Origin: BOG-908 sp963692875
Lineage (GTDB): Bacteria > Pseudomonadota > Alphaproteobacteria > Acetobacterales > Acetobacteraceae
Assembly (NCBI GenBank): GCA_965198755.1
Contig: OZ240673.1
Span: 4,216,001 to 4,280,000, forward strand
Direction of reading: 5' to 3'
Length of the DNA: 64,000 bases
In this document: piece by piece, positions 30,662 through 39,460 of the stretch
Numbering within the stretch: position 1 is the first letter of the stretch
How the letters are laid out: each line of letters begins with the position of its first letter
Notes under the pieces: generated by a model
Database searches by the model: none
Seen by the model: the letters and a program-made list of their open reading frames with translations, nothing else
Told to the model about the DNA's origin: nothing
Made by a program: the position numbers and the translations under genes

Positions 30662-32068
30662 TCAGGAGGTCAGAGCCTCGCCGCTCAGCCCCGGCCGTCC
30701 CGTGGATCGCCTCCACCCTGCTCCCGCGCCGCCTCCGGCGGTTTGCGCGGGCGCGCGCCCATGCTTCGCCGCACCGTCGTGCCCCAGCCCGGCCAGCTTC
30801 TGGTCGAGCTTGCGCACTGCCCGGTCGTTCGGCGCGATCTTGCTGGCCGCGTTGCAGCAGGCGCGCGCTGCCTTGTAGTTGCCGCGCGCCATGTGGTGCT
30901 CGGCCAGCATGATCCGCGCCGGGATGTTGCCGACGTCGGTGCGCAGAACGTTCAACAGCGTTGCCTTGGCGCGTTCGTGGTCGCCGGCTGCGTTGGCCAT
31001 GCACACGATCTGCATCAGCAGTGCCGCCTCGCGCTTCAAGCTCGAACCCGCGGCCTCCAGCAGGGCGGCGCACGCCGCGGTAAAGCCGCTTTCGGGGTCG
31101 GGTGGGCGGTGCTGTTGCGGCAGCCTGGTGAAGTCGGCGGCAAACAGCGTGTCACGTTCGGGAAACCAGCGTTTGCGGACGGCCTCGTTGGTGACGGCGA
31201 AGCGCGCCATGAAGGCCTCCGCTTCCTGCCGTGTGGGCAACCAGCCCTCGCCGGGCAAGGCCTGCGTCACCGCTTCGGCGACCCTGTTCCACAGCGGGCC
31301 GTTGAACGCCTTGCCTTCAGGCCGGGCACGCAGCGTCTCGCCGGTCTTGAGCAGCACGATCTGTCCCAGCCGCGTCATCGACGGATTGCGCGAGCGTTTG
31401 TGGTCGTCCTCTGACAGGCTGAGTTTCAGCCGGCAGACTGCCAGGAAGTCGTCCACGACGTCGAATTTGGCCGCCCCCGAGCTCTCGAACAGCCGCGGCT
31501 GCATCGCCGCCTCGCCGAACACCGCCGCCCAGCGGTTGAGGACGTCGAGGTAGTCGTAGTCGTGGTTGAAGCAGATTTTGACGCCGGCCAGGTTGGGCGG
31601 GTCCACGTTTCCAATACGCAACATCTGCGCATACATGCTGCTGTAGTGGGAATCCTGCCGGCGCAGGTAGATCACCACGGTCATCCTGTCGAAATGCGGC
31701 GCCAGCATGGCGTGCAGGCGCGTGATCTCCGCCTTGGTCTGCAACACCTCGCTGAACTGCTCGGCAGACACGACCACCCTGTCGATCTCGTTGCCGAGCT
31801 GCTCCATCTCCTGCACGAACTCGGTCCGGTAGGTGGCGATGCGAACGGTCGGCTCCATGCCCTGCCACAACGGGTTGCCAAGCTTCTCGTAGAAGCGTTC
31901 GTTGCTGGAGTTGCTCATCGCCAGCAGCACGTGCCGCTTGGCACCGGGCGTTGCGGGCCAGTAGGCGCCCTGCGCCGCCATCTCCGCCCGATGCGAGCTC
32001 AGCACGTTCTGGATCGATGTTGACCCGGTTTTGGAAGTCCCGATATGCAGGATCAGCTCGCGCGGCAT
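30662..32068 (-). CDS. Sulfotransferase-like P-loop protein with C-terminal TPR-like region
   Basis: A 468-residue protein. The N terminus, LILHIGTSKTGSTSIQNVL, is a sulfotransferase-type phosphosulfate-binding P-loop, and a later RVVVSAEQFSE segment fits the 3'-phosphate-binding region. Residues ~360-430 (LLMQIVCMANAAGDHERAKA, ARIMLAEHHMARGNYKAARA) form TPR-like helix pairs. The tail is Gly/Ala/Arg-rich. It would transfer sulfate from PAPS to a glycan or small molecule, if active. The acceptor is unknown. The ATG at 32068 is chosen because MPRELILHIGTSKTG is the natural start; upstream in-frame sequence overlaps the divergent neighbour. The two starts are ~118 bp apart. Confidence 0.78.
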   Translation of the reverse strand: MPRELILHIGTSKTGSTSIQNVLSSHRAEMAAQGAYWPATPGAKRHVLLAMSNSSNERFYEKLGNPLWQGMEPTVRIATYRTEFVQEMEQLGNEIDRVVVSAEQFSEVLQTKAEITRLHAMLAPHFDRMTVVIYLRRQDSHYSSMYAQMLRIGNVDPPNLAGVKICFNHDYDYLDVLNRWAAVFGEAAMQPRLFESSGAAKFDVVDDFLAVCRLKLSLSEDDHKRSRNPSMTRLGQIVLLKTGETLRARPEGKAFNGPLWNRVAEAVTQALPGEGWLPTRQEAEAFMARFAVTNEAVRKRWFPERDTLFAADFTRLPQQHRPPDPESGFTAACAALLEAAGSSLKREAALLMQIVCMANAAGDHERAKATLLNVLRTDVGNIPARIMLAEHHMARGNYKAARACCNAASKIAPNDRAVRKLDQKLAGLGHDGAAKHGRAPAQTAGGGAGAGWRRSTGRPGLSGEALTS

Positions 32069-32185
32069 TCGACCCACCCTACCATGCTCGACGTCAGCCG
32101 GAGGCGCCGACCTGCGTCTTTGTCCCGTGTAACACATTATTGCTGGCCTGAAACCCGCTTGGACGACAAACCAGGCTCCGCTGTG

Positions 32186-33130
32186 ATGAAAACCCGCGCA
32201 GCGCTGCGAACAAACGTTTCCTGTCCCGCCTTTCCGCTGGCGAGCGCGCGCGCCTCCTTCAGGAGAGCGGCTGCTTATACAGTTGCGTTGCTCGTCCTGC
32301 TTGCCGGCGCGCAGGCACGCGCGGGCGACCTCAAGGTCAGCACCTGGAACCTGAACTGGCTGACGTCGCGCAGCCGGGCCGAAGCGCACCTGCCGGCGGA
32401 CGTGCACGTGCGCGACCCGGAGGACTTCACGCTCCTGGCCGGCTACGTGCGCAAGCTGAACGCAGACGTGGTTGGCTTCCAGGAGGTGGACGGACCACAA
32501 GCCGCCGCCCTGGTGTTCGACCCGGCCCGCTACAGCATCGTCATTATCGACGAGCCCGTGGTGCAGCGCGTGGGCCTGGCGGTGCGGCGCGGCATCGGCA
32601 TCGAACGCCACCCGGACGACACGGCGCTCGACGTGGAGCCGGGCGCCCGCTTTCCGCTACGCGACGGGCTGGACGTGACGCTCACCCTGCCCGGCGGCCA
32701 GCGCCTGCGCGTGCTGGTGGTGCACCTGAAGACCGGCTGCCAGACCGACAGCCTGGACCACGCATCACGGCCGGCCTGCAAGCTGCTGGCAATGCAGGTC
32801 CCCGCGCTGGCCGCCTGGGTGCACGCGCGCCAGCAGGACGGCGGCGCCTACCTGGTCATGGGCGACTTCAACCGGGTGCTCGACGAACCGGAGGCGATGG
32901 GCACAGCACTCGCGCAGGCCGCGCCGCTGCTGCGGGTGACGCAGGGCCGCGCCAACCCGTGCTGGGAGGGCGAGGCGTTCATCGACCACATCCTGGCCGG
33001 CGGGCCTGCGCGAGATTGGGTGGTGCCGAACAGCCTGCGGGTGCAGGTGTTCAGCGGGGAGGAGGACGACAAGCAGCGATTGTCGGATCATTGTCCGGTT
33101 TCGGTGCGGTTGGACCCGCAAAGGAAGTAA
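32186..33130 (+). CDS. Secreted endonuclease/exonuclease/phosphatase-family protein
   Basis: A 314-residue protein with an N-terminal signal peptide (AAAYTVALLVLLAGAQARAG) followed by the EEP fold. Visible catalytic motifs are STWNLNWLT, VVGFQEVDG (metal-binding Glu), VVHLKTGC, VMGDFNRVLD and RLSDHCPVSV. The family includes DNase I-like nucleases and phosphodiesterases. Export suggests a periplasmic or extracellular nuclease or phosphatase. The ATG at 32186 gives MKTRAALRT, the start of the signal peptide. The stop TAA directly continues into an IDH arm (TAAGCAAGG). Confidence 0.85.
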   Translation: MKTRAALRTNVSCPAFPLASARASFRRAAAYTVALLVLLAGAQARAGDLKVSTWNLNWLTSRSRAEAHLPADVHVRDPEDFTLLAGYVRKLNADVVGFQEVDGPQAAALVFDPARYSIVIIDEPVVQRVGLAVRRGIGIERHPDDTALDVEPGARFPLRDGLDVTLTLPGGQRLRVLVVHLKTGCQTDSLDHASRPACKLLAMQVPALAAWVHARQQDGGAYLVMGDFNRVLDEPEAMGTALAQAAPLLRVTQGRANPCWEGEAFIDHILAGGPARDWVVPNSLRVQVFSGEEDDKQRLSDHCPVSVRLDPQRK

Positions 33131-33270
33131 GCAAGGCCTTTTTTTCTGGAGAAAGAGAAGCAGAAAGACTTCTGTCCGGCTGTCGCAGACCGTTCCACAC
33201 GGCGCGCCCCAGGGAACAAAAATTTTTTGGTTCTTTTTTTCAAAAAAGAACCGCTTGCTTGCTTTCTTTG
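33128..33270. repeat. IDH element 15, complete
   Basis: Begins with the TAA of the EEP gene. Arm A is imperfect (CCTTTTTTTCTGG, AGAAAGAGAAG). The centre is CCGGCTGTCGCAG. Arm B is GGTTCTTTTTTTC / AAAAAAGAACC. Confidence 0.87.
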
Positions 33271-33315
33271 CACCCCCCTATGTGCGCCGCCACGCACAAC
33301 CCAGGGAGTTTTCAG

Positions 33316-33714
33316 ATGGCCTACACAGCGATCGCCACCACCACCGCCGGGCGCGATGGCCACGTCGACAGCTCCGACGGCGTGCTGCACCACGACCTCG
33401 CGATGCCGGGCTCCCACAAGGCCGACGCCACCAACCCCGAGCAGCTGTTCGCCGCCGGCTACTCCGCCTGCTTCGGCTCGGCCATCATGGCGGTGGCCGG
33501 CGCCGGCAAGGTCAAGCCGGACGCCGTGCACGTGACGGCCGAGGTGACGCTCAACGTCAACGGCAACGACTACAGCCTGGCGATCAAGCTGAAACCGCGT
33601 ATCGACGGCGTGGACCGCGCCACCGCGCAGGAGCTCGTCGACCGCGCCCACCAGGTCTGCCCGTATTCCAAGGCGACGCGGAACAACGTCCCAGTCGAGA
33701 TCGAGCTGCAGTGA
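33316..33714 (+). CDS. ohr: Organic hydroperoxide resistance protein (OsmC/Ohr)
   Basis: A 132-residue thiol peroxidase that reduces organic hydroperoxides. The two redox cysteines are visible in GYSACFGSAIM and VCPYSKATRNN, with the family motif NPEQLFAAGY. The length is that of Ohr rather than OsmC. The ATG at 33316 gives MAYTAIATTTAGRDG. AGGGAG lies about ten bases upstream. The stop overlaps the next start as GTGA, so it is the first gene of a small operon with the SDR and PPK2. Confidence 0.93.
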   Translation: MAYTAIATTTAGRDGHVDSSDGVLHHDLAMPGSHKADATNPEQLFAAGYSACFGSAIMAVAGAGKVKPDAVHVTAEVTLNVNGNDYSLAIKLKPRIDGVDRATAQELVDRAHQVCPYSKATRNNVPVEIELQ

Positions 33715-34565
33715 GCGGCACCGCCGGCGCCGCCACCGGAACGACGGGGGCTGCCCCCGCCGGGACGGCTCGAGCAGCCTCCGGGGCGGCTCGCGTAGCC
33801 CTCGGGACGGCGGGGTTGGCTTTGGTCACCGGCGCCACCGCCGGGTTCGGCGCCGCCATCGCCCGCCGGCTCGCCGCCGATGGCTGGCGCGTGATCGCCA
33901 TCGGACGGCGTCAGGATCGGCTGGACGCGCTGGCGGCCGAGCTGGGCGACGTGGTGCTGCCGTTCGCCCTCGACGTTACCGACGCGGCGCGCGTCGCTGC
34001 GCTGGCGGATCGCTTGCCGGAGGGCTGGCGGGACGTGGACGTGCTGGTCAACAACGCCGGCCTGGCGCTGGGGCTGGCACCTGCCCAAGAGTCCGACGCC
34101 GCGGACTGGGACCAGATGGTCGCCACCAACGTCACCGGCCTGATGCACATGACGCGCGCGCTGCTGCCGGGCATGGTGGCGCGTAACCGCGGCCACGTGG
34201 TCAACCTCAGCAGCATCGCCGCGACGTATCCCTACCCGGGCGGCCACGTGTACGGCGCCACCAAAGCGTTCGTCACCCAGTTCACGCTCAACCTGAAGGC
34301 GGACCTGGTGGGCACCAACGTGCGCGTCACCAGCATCGAGCCGGGCTTATGCGGCGGCACCGAGTTCTCCGCCGTACGCTTCGGCGGCGACCAGGCGCGC
34401 GCCGATGCCGTCTACACGGGCACCACGCCGCTGACCGCGGACGACGTCGCCGAGGCGGTCGGCTGGGTGGTAAGCCTGCCCGCACACGTGAACATCAACC
34501 GGGTGGAGATGATGCCGACCTGTCAGGCGCCCGCACCTCTCGCGGTGAAGCGGACCGGCGCTTGA
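33711..34565 (+). CDS. ydfG: YdfG-like short-chain dehydrogenase
   Basis: An NADP-dependent SDR of the 3-hydroxy-acid dehydrogenase (YdfG) type. Cofactor motif TGATAGFG, then NNAGLALG, the catalytic SS-Y-K set in LSSIAATYPYPGGHVYGATK, and a C-terminal INRVEMMPTCQ segment as in YdfG. The GTG overlapping the ohr stop gives 284 residues, but the first ~35 are a Gly/Ala/Thr-rich run. A TTG just before ALVTGATAG could be the real start and would give the usual ~250 residues. The stop overlaps the PPK2 start as TTGA. Confidence 0.88.
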   Translation: MSGTAGAATGTTGAAPAGTARAASGAARVALGTAGLALVTGATAGFGAAIARRLAADGWRVIAIGRRQDRLDALAAELGDVVLPFALDVTDAARVAALADRLPEGWRDVDVLVNNAGLALGLAPAQESDAADWDQMVATNVTGLMHMTRALLPGMVARNRGHVVNLSSIAATYPYPGGHVYGATKAFVTQFTLNLKADLVGTNVRVTSIEPGLCGGTEFSAVRFGGDQARADAVYTGTTPLTADDVAEAVGWVVSLPAHVNINRVEMMPTCQAPAPLAVKRTGA

Positions 34566-35452
34566 AACCCAAGGCGGCCCGCAAGCTGCTCGAGCGCTAC
34601 CGCGTCACCGACGGTGCGGCCTTCCGCCTGGCCGACCACGACCCGGCGGACGGCGGCGGCGGCATCGTCGACCACGACGAGCTCGACGCCCTGCTGGCCG
34701 ACGGCGTGGCGCGGCTGTCCGAGCTGCAGGGCCGGCTGTACGCGGCCGACACCTGGTCGCTGCTGGTGGTGCTGCAGGCGATGGACGCCGCCGGCAAGGA
34801 CGGCACCATCAAGCACGTGATGACTGGGGTGAACCCGCAGGGCGTGGTGGTCACCCCGTTCAAGCAGCCGGGTCCGGAAGACCTCGCACACGGCTTTCTG
34901 TGGCGGGTGCACGCCCACGCACCGGCGGCCGGACGGATCGCCGTGTTCAACCGCAGCCATTACGAGGACGTGCTGGTCGCCCGCGTGCACCCGGAGCTGC
35001 TGGACCACGCGCACCTGCCCGCTGGCCTGCACGGCGGCAAGAAGTTCTGGCGCCATCGGCTGGAAGACATCTCGGCGTTCGAGACGTACCTGGTTCACCA
35101 GGGCACCGCGGTGATCAAGATCTTCCTGCACGTCAGCCGCGAGGAACAGAAGCGGCGCTTCCTCAGCCGCATCGACACGCCGCACAAGAACTGGAAATTC
35201 AGCGCTGCGGACATCAAGGAACGCGATTACTGGGACGGCTACCAGACCGCCTACGAACAGGCGATCGCTGCCACGGCGACGGCACACGCGCCGTGGTACG
35301 TGGTGCCGGCGGACAACAAGCTGTTTGCGCATCTGGTGGTGGCCGAAGCGATGATCGACGCGCTGAGCGGCATGGAGCTGGAGGAGCCTTCCCCGCCTGA
35401 GGCGGAGTGCAAGCTTCTGGCGGAGGCCAAGGCGCGGTTGGAGGCGGAGTAA
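34562..35452 (+). CDS. Polyphosphate kinase 2 family protein
   Basis: A 296-residue PPK2-type enzyme that transfers phosphate between polyphosphate and nucleotides. Walker A is AMDAAGKDGTIKH, followed by the lid/Walker B set FNRSHYEDVLVARV and SREEQKRRFLSRID. C-terminal AWYVVPAD-like sequence (APWYVVPADNKLFAHL) is characteristic. The TTG start overlaps the SDR stop by four bases, suggesting coupling. The stop TAA is shared with the start of an IDH element. Direction (NDP or NMP phosphorylation) cannot be decided from sequence alone. Confidence 0.9.
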   Translation: MKPKAARKLLERYRVTDGAAFRLADHDPADGGGGIVDHDELDALLADGVARLSELQGRLYAADTWSLLVVLQAMDAAGKDGTIKHVMTGVNPQGVVVTPFKQPGPEDLAHGFLWRVHAHAPAAGRIAVFNRSHYEDVLVARVHPELLDHAHLPAGLHGGKKFWRHRLEDISAFETYLVHQGTAVIKIFLHVSREEQKRRFLSRIDTPHKNWKFSAADIKERDYWDGYQTAYEQAIAATATAHAPWYVVPADNKLFAHLVVAEAMIDALSGMELEEPSPPEAECKLLAEAKARLEAE

Positions 35453-35588
35453 GCAAGGCCTTTCTTTTTCGAGAAAAAGAAGCAAAAAGCTTTTGTCACG
35501 GCTGTCGCGGACCTCATCGCCGGCATGTATCCCAGGAGCAAAAGTCATTTCGGTTCTTTTTTTAAAAAGAACTTCTTCTTTGCTTTCT
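35450..35588. repeat. IDH element 16, complete with imperfect arm B
   Basis: TAAGCAAGG overlaps the PPK2 stop. Arm A is CTTTCTTTTTCG / AGAAAAAGAAG. The centre contains GGCTGTCGCGG. Arm B is GGTTCTTTTTTT / AAAAAGAAC, lacking a loop base and followed by TTGCTTTCT. Confidence 0.86.
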
Positions 35589-35710
35589 GCCCGAACCAAG
35601 CCAACCGGTTTCAGACCGTCCTGGCGGGTCTTCGCCACATCGAGCAAACGCAATCCCTCGGATCGTAAAGATCTATTCCACTTCGTTACAGAATGCGTTA
35701 CGAGGCGGTT

Positions 35711-36664
35711 ATGACCTACTCTGCTCAAGATCCAGCGGTGACCGATAGGCGGCGTGCAGAAGCGGACAGGCGGGCTTTCTTGCCTGGTGGCCTGAGGACG
35801 CTGCCAGCCGTGATCGTTTTCATGATGTGCGCGGTCGATGCTGCCTGGACATGGCAGGCCGGGTTTATCGTCGTCCACTGGCAGAAACCGGTATCCGAGA
35901 TTGCCGGCATCTGGATCGTCTTCACAGCCTACTTGCATTTCAGACCAAACCCCCGCCTGTCCGAGATGCTAAACTACGTCGTGCTTTGGCTGTTGTTTTC
36001 CACCGCAGCGGCGGTCTCGACCTACCTGGCTGCAACCCTTGCTCTGCCGCTGCAGGACACTTTCTACAAGGCCGCCGACCAGGCACTGCGTTTCGATCTG
36101 GCCGCGCTAACGCGGACCTTATTCGCACACCCTCTCGTCTTTGCCCTTCTGAAGGTAGACTACAACAGCCTGGTGATCCAGATTTCGGCGACCGTGCTCT
36201 GGCTTGCACATACCCATACGAACGGGAGAAATGCCGAGTTCATCTCTTGCGCGATCACCAGCTTGTTGATCACCTGCTTTTTGTCCGCCTTACTGCCAGC
36301 ACTGGGCCCCTCGACTGCGGAGAACCCGTCACTGCACGGAACACCCGACTACGTTCCGGAGATCCTCGCCCTGCGTTCGGGCCTGACCGTCACCCGGGCC
36401 ATTGAAAACCTGCAGGGCATCGTCTGTTTTCCGTCCTACCACACGGTTCTGGCAATGCTGATTACGCGGGCACACCGCGGTCTCGCCAGCTTCTGGCCCG
36501 TTGCAATCGTCAATGGATTGATGCTGCTGGCGATCCCTCCGGTCGGAAATCATTATCTCACTGATCTCCTAGGTGGTGCCGTGGTTGCGGTCCTGACGGT
36601 CCTTGCCGTGCGCCGAATAGCAACGATAGGTTTGCGAACGGGCCGCACGCACCGGCTGGTCTGA
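35711..36664 (+). CDS. PAP2-family membrane phosphatase
   Basis: A 317-residue membrane protein with about six to seven helices. Near the C terminus it carries the PAP2 motifs CFPSYHTVLAM (SxxxH box) and GNHYLTDLLGG (third motif with catalytic His and Asp). This group acts on lipid phosphates such as undecaprenyl pyrophosphate, phosphatidate or inositol-phosphate lipids. The ATG at 35711 has GAGG about five bases upstream; an ATG 18 bases earlier is possible. It stands alone between IDH elements. Its GC content appears lower than that of most neighbours. Confidence 0.85.
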   Translation: MTYSAQDPAVTDRRRAEADRRAFLPGGLRTLPAVIVFMMCAVDAAWTWQAGFIVVHWQKPVSEIAGIWIVFTAYLHFRPNPRLSEMLNYVVLWLLFSTAAAVSTYLAATLALPLQDTFYKAADQALRFDLAALTRTLFAHPLVFALLKVDYNSLVIQISATVLWLAHTHTNGRNAEFISCAITSLLITCFLSALLPALGPSTAENPSLHGTPDYVPEILALRSGLTVTRAIENLQGIVCFPSYHTVLAMLITRAHRGLASFWPVAIVNGLMLLAIPPVGNHYLTDLLGGAVVAVLTVLAVRRIATIGLRTGRTHRLV

Positions 36665-36694
36665 GACCGGCCAAGCGACGACCCCTCGCGGAGA

Positions 36695-36829
36695 AAGCCA
36701 AGGCCTGCTTTTTTGAAAAAGCAGCAGAAAACTCTTGGTCCGGCTGTCGCGGACTATCCTCCAGCGACCCCTCCAGGGGACGAAAGTTTTTCGATACGTT
36801 TTTCAAAAAAGCTTCTTGCTTTGCCTGCT
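36695..36829. repeat. IDH element 17, partly degenerate
   Basis: Arm A is CCTGCTTTTTTG / AAAAAGCAG. The centre is GGTCCGGCTGTCGCGG. Arm B is a damaged hairpin (GATACGTTTTTC / AAAAAAGC). It lies between the PAP2 gene and lptF. Confidence 0.82.
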
Positions 36830-36882
36830 GCATACTCCCCAGGCTTTGTGCGCCCGCCCCCTGTGCGCTATGTTCCCCGCAG

Positions 36883-38022
36883 ATGATCACCCAGCTAGAC
36901 CGCTACATCCTGCGGCAACTCCTGGCCTCCCTGCTCGCGGTCACCACCGCGTTGGTGGCGCTGATCTGGCTCACCCAGTCGCTGCGGTTCGTCGAGCTGG
37001 TGGTCAACCGCGGCCTCAGCCTGCGGGTGTTCCTGCAGCTGACCGGCTTGCTGGTGCCCAATTTCGTCGCCGTCATCCTGCCGATCACCACCTTCATGGC
37101 GGTGCAGTTCTTCGTCTACCAGCGCCTGTCCGGCGACCGCGAGCTGACGGTCATGCGCTCGGCCGGCCTCTCGCAGTGGGCGCTGTCGCGTCCTGCGCTG
37201 ATCGCCGCGGGCCTCGCCATGGCGGCCGGCTTCGCGCTCAACATCTGGATGGTGCCGGCCAGCAACAGCGCCTTCAAGGAGTTCCAGTTCGAACTGCGCA
37301 ACAAGGTGGCCGCCTTTTTGCTGCAGGAGGGCGTGTTCACCGCCATCTCCGACCAGCTGACCGTATACATCCGCACCCGCGACACCGACGGCACCCTGCA
37401 CGGCATCATGGTGGAGGACGACCGACAGTCCGACACCCACGCCACCATCCTGTCGCAAAGCGGCCGCCTGGTGGCCGACGGCGACACGCCGCGCGTGCTG
37501 CTGGAGGACGGATCCCGCCAGGTGATTGACGGCAAGACCGGCCGGCTGGACGTGCTGACCTTCGCCGAGGACACCGTGGACCTGGCCAGCGGCAAGGGTG
37601 CCGACGCACAGCGCGCGCGCGACGACAGCGAGATGAGCCTGCACGAGCTGCTGCACCCCAGCCCCGACGCCGTCGCCAGGGGCGACGCCGGCAAGTTCCT
37701 GGTGGAAGCCAACCGCCGGCTGACCCAGCCGCTGACCACGGTTGGCTTCAGCCTGATCGCCCTGGTGTCCGTGCTGACCGGCAGCTTTCGGCGCGCGGGC
37801 AGCCTGTGGCGGCCGCTGGCCTCGGTGCTGACGCTGGTGGGCCTGGTGGTGCTGGGGCTGACGGCGCAGAGCGTGGCCACGCGGCACCCGGCGCTGGTGG
37901 GGCTGATCTGGGTTCAGGCGACGCTGCCGGGATTGGCTTGCGCTTGGGTGCTGTTCGCGCCGGGGGTGCTGGCGAGTCGGCAGGCGCGGCGGTTGGCGGC
38001 GCCGGCGGCTCAGTTGGCGTAA
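36883..38022 (+). CDS. lptF: LPS export permease LptF
   Basis: A 379-residue inner-membrane component of the LptB2FG extractor that pulls lipopolysaccharide from the inner membrane. N-terminal LDRYILRQLLASLLAVTTAL, a coupling region ELTVMRSAGLSQWAL, a periplasmic beta-jellyroll (~residues 130-270), then three C-terminal helices. Length is normal. The ATG follows CCCCGCAG without a clear Shine-Dalgarno. lptG follows in the same direction, but the gap is almost wholly filled by an IDH element. The stop TAA forms the element edge. Confidence 0.93.
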   Translation: MITQLDRYILRQLLASLLAVTTALVALIWLTQSLRFVELVVNRGLSLRVFLQLTGLLVPNFVAVILPITTFMAVQFFVYQRLSGDRELTVMRSAGLSQWALSRPALIAAGLAMAAGFALNIWMVPASNSAFKEFQFELRNKVAAFLLQEGVFTAISDQLTVYIRTRDTDGTLHGIMVEDDRQSDTHATILSQSGRLVADGDTPRVLLEDGSRQVIDGKTGRLDVLTFAEDTVDLASGKGADAQRARDDSEMSLHELLHPSPDAVARGDAGKFLVEANRRLTQPLTTVGFSLIALVSVLTGSFRRAGSLWRPLASVLTLVGLVVLGLTAQSVATRHPALVGLIWVQATLPGLACAWVLFAPGVLASRQARRLAAPAAQLA

Positions 38023-38172
38023 GCAAGCAAGCAGTTCTTTTTTGAAAAAAAGAACCAAAAAACTTTTGTTCTCGTCGGGTGCGCCGTGGTGAGACGTGTC
38101 GTTTCAGCCGTCCGCGACAGCCGTCGTAAAAGCTTTTTGCTTCCTTTTCTCGAAAAAGAAGACGCTTTCTTC
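38020..38172. repeat. IDH element 18, complete, between lptF and lptG
   Basis: It starts at the lptF stop (TAAGCAAGCAAG). Arm A is AGTTCTTTTTTG / AAAAAAAGAAC. The centre is slightly expanded, with CCGCGACAGCC. Arm B is GCTTCCTTTTCTC / GAAAAAGAAG. It ends 23 bp before the lptG ATG. Confidence 0.88.
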
Positions 38173-38195
38173 ACCTTGGTATAGTGCAGCACCGC

Positions 38196-39305
38196 ATGCG
38201 TTTCGCGCTCACCCTCTCCCTCTACATCGCCCGCCAGTTCACCTGGGCGGCGGTCGCCATGCTCTCGGCACTCTCGCTGCTGGTGATGCTGTTCGACTTC
38301 ATCGAGCTGCTGCGCCGCGCCGCGCAGCGCACCGACGTGGGCTTCGGCCTGGTCGTCGAGATCGCGCTGCTGAAGGTGCCGTACTACGCGCTGCAGATAC
38401 TCCCCTTCGCCGTGCTGCTGGGCGGCATCGCGGCGTTCTGGCGGCTGACGCGGTCCTCCGAGTTGATCGTGGCGCGCGCTGCCGGCGTCTCGGCCTGGCA
38501 TTTCCTCAGCCTGCCGGTGGCCGCCGCCATCGGGCTCGGCTTGCTGGCGTCCGCCGGGCTCTCGCCGCTCTCCTCGGTGATGTTCGCCCGCGCAGAATCG
38601 CTCGACGACGTCTACCTGCGCCACACCGGCCCGCTGTCCATCAGCGGCGGCCAGCTATGGCTGCGCCAGGCCGACCACGGGCTGGACCCGCAGGGCGTGG
38701 CCATCATCCACGCGCACGACGTGGCGCTGCAGGGCAAGGTGGTGGCCACCAACGACATCAGCGTGTTCCGCCTGGACGGCGCCGACAAGCTGCTGAGCCG
38801 GGTGGAGGCGCAGCACGCCACGCTGGGCGGCAAGGCGTGGCACCTGACCGGCGCGCGCACGCTGACGCCGGACCACCTGCCGGTGGTGGTGGGCGACATG
38901 AAGCTGCCGACGCAGCTGACCGCGGTGCGCGTGCAGGAAAGCTTCCAGTCGCCGGAGACGCTGTCGGTGTGGGCGCTGCCCGGCTTCATCCAGTTGCTGG
39001 AGAGTGCCGGCTTCTCGTCCGTGCGCCACCGCCTGCACTTCCAGTCGCTGTTGGCCCTGCCGTTACTTTGTGGAACCATGGCGCTGGTTGCCGCCGGCTT
39101 CTCCATGCGCCAGACAAGGCGCGGGGGCGTGGCCCGCATGGTGGGCTCGGGTGTCGCAGCGGGGTTCGTGTTGTTTACCGTGAGCAAGGTGGCCGAGGAG
39201 TTCGGGCAGTCCGGCGCGCTGCCGGCGGTGCTGGCAGCCTGGGCGCCGGCGGCGGCGGGGTTGATGCTGTCGGTGTCGCTGCTGCTGCACCTGGAAGACG
39301 GCTAG
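38196..39305 (+). CDS. lptG: LPS export permease LptG
   Basis: A 369-residue partner of LptF in the LPS extractor. N-terminal FALTLSLYIARQFTWAAVAM, the coupling-helix region ELIVARAAGVSAWHFLS, a periplasmic domain in the middle and C-terminal helices (LLALPLLCGTMALVAAGFSM). The ATG at 38196 gives the typical start; a GTG twelve bases earlier is possible. It lies between lptF and lptD, separated from each by an IDH element. Confidence 0.93.
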   Translation: MRFALTLSLYIARQFTWAAVAMLSALSLLVMLFDFIELLRRAAQRTDVGFGLVVEIALLKVPYYALQILPFAVLLGGIAAFWRLTRSSELIVARAAGVSAWHFLSLPVAAAIGLGLLASAGLSPLSSVMFARAESLDDVYLRHTGPLSISGGQLWLRQADHGLDPQGVAIIHAHDVALQGKVVATNDISVFRLDGADKLLSRVEAQHATLGGKAWHLTGARTLTPDHLPVVVGDMKLPTQLTAVRVQESFQSPETLSVWALPGFIQLLESAGFSSVRHRLHFQSLLALPLLCGTMALVAAGFSMRQTRRGGVARMVGSGVAAGFVLFTVSKVAEEFGQSGALPAVLAAWAPAAAGLMLSVSLLLHLEDG

Positions 39306-39311
39306 TGCGCG

Positions 39312-39453
39312 CGAGGCAAGGCAAGCGGTTCTTTTTTGAAAAAAAGAACCAAAAAACTTTTGTTCCCTTGGGTGCACGCTGCAGAAACCTCCGCGACAGC
39401 AGGAATAAAAGTCTTTTGCTTCTTTTCTTCAGAAAAGAAGGCCTTGCTTTCTT
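39312..39453. repeat. IDH element 19, complete, between lptG and lptD
   Basis: Arm A is a perfect GGTTCTTTTTTG / AAAAAAAGAACC hairpin. The centre contains CTCCGCGACAGC. Arm B is GCTTCTTTTCTTC / GAAAAGAAG. In the lptD frame arm B encodes hydrophobic residues from a TTG at 39416. Confidence 0.9.
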
Positions 39454-39460
39454 TCCGCTC

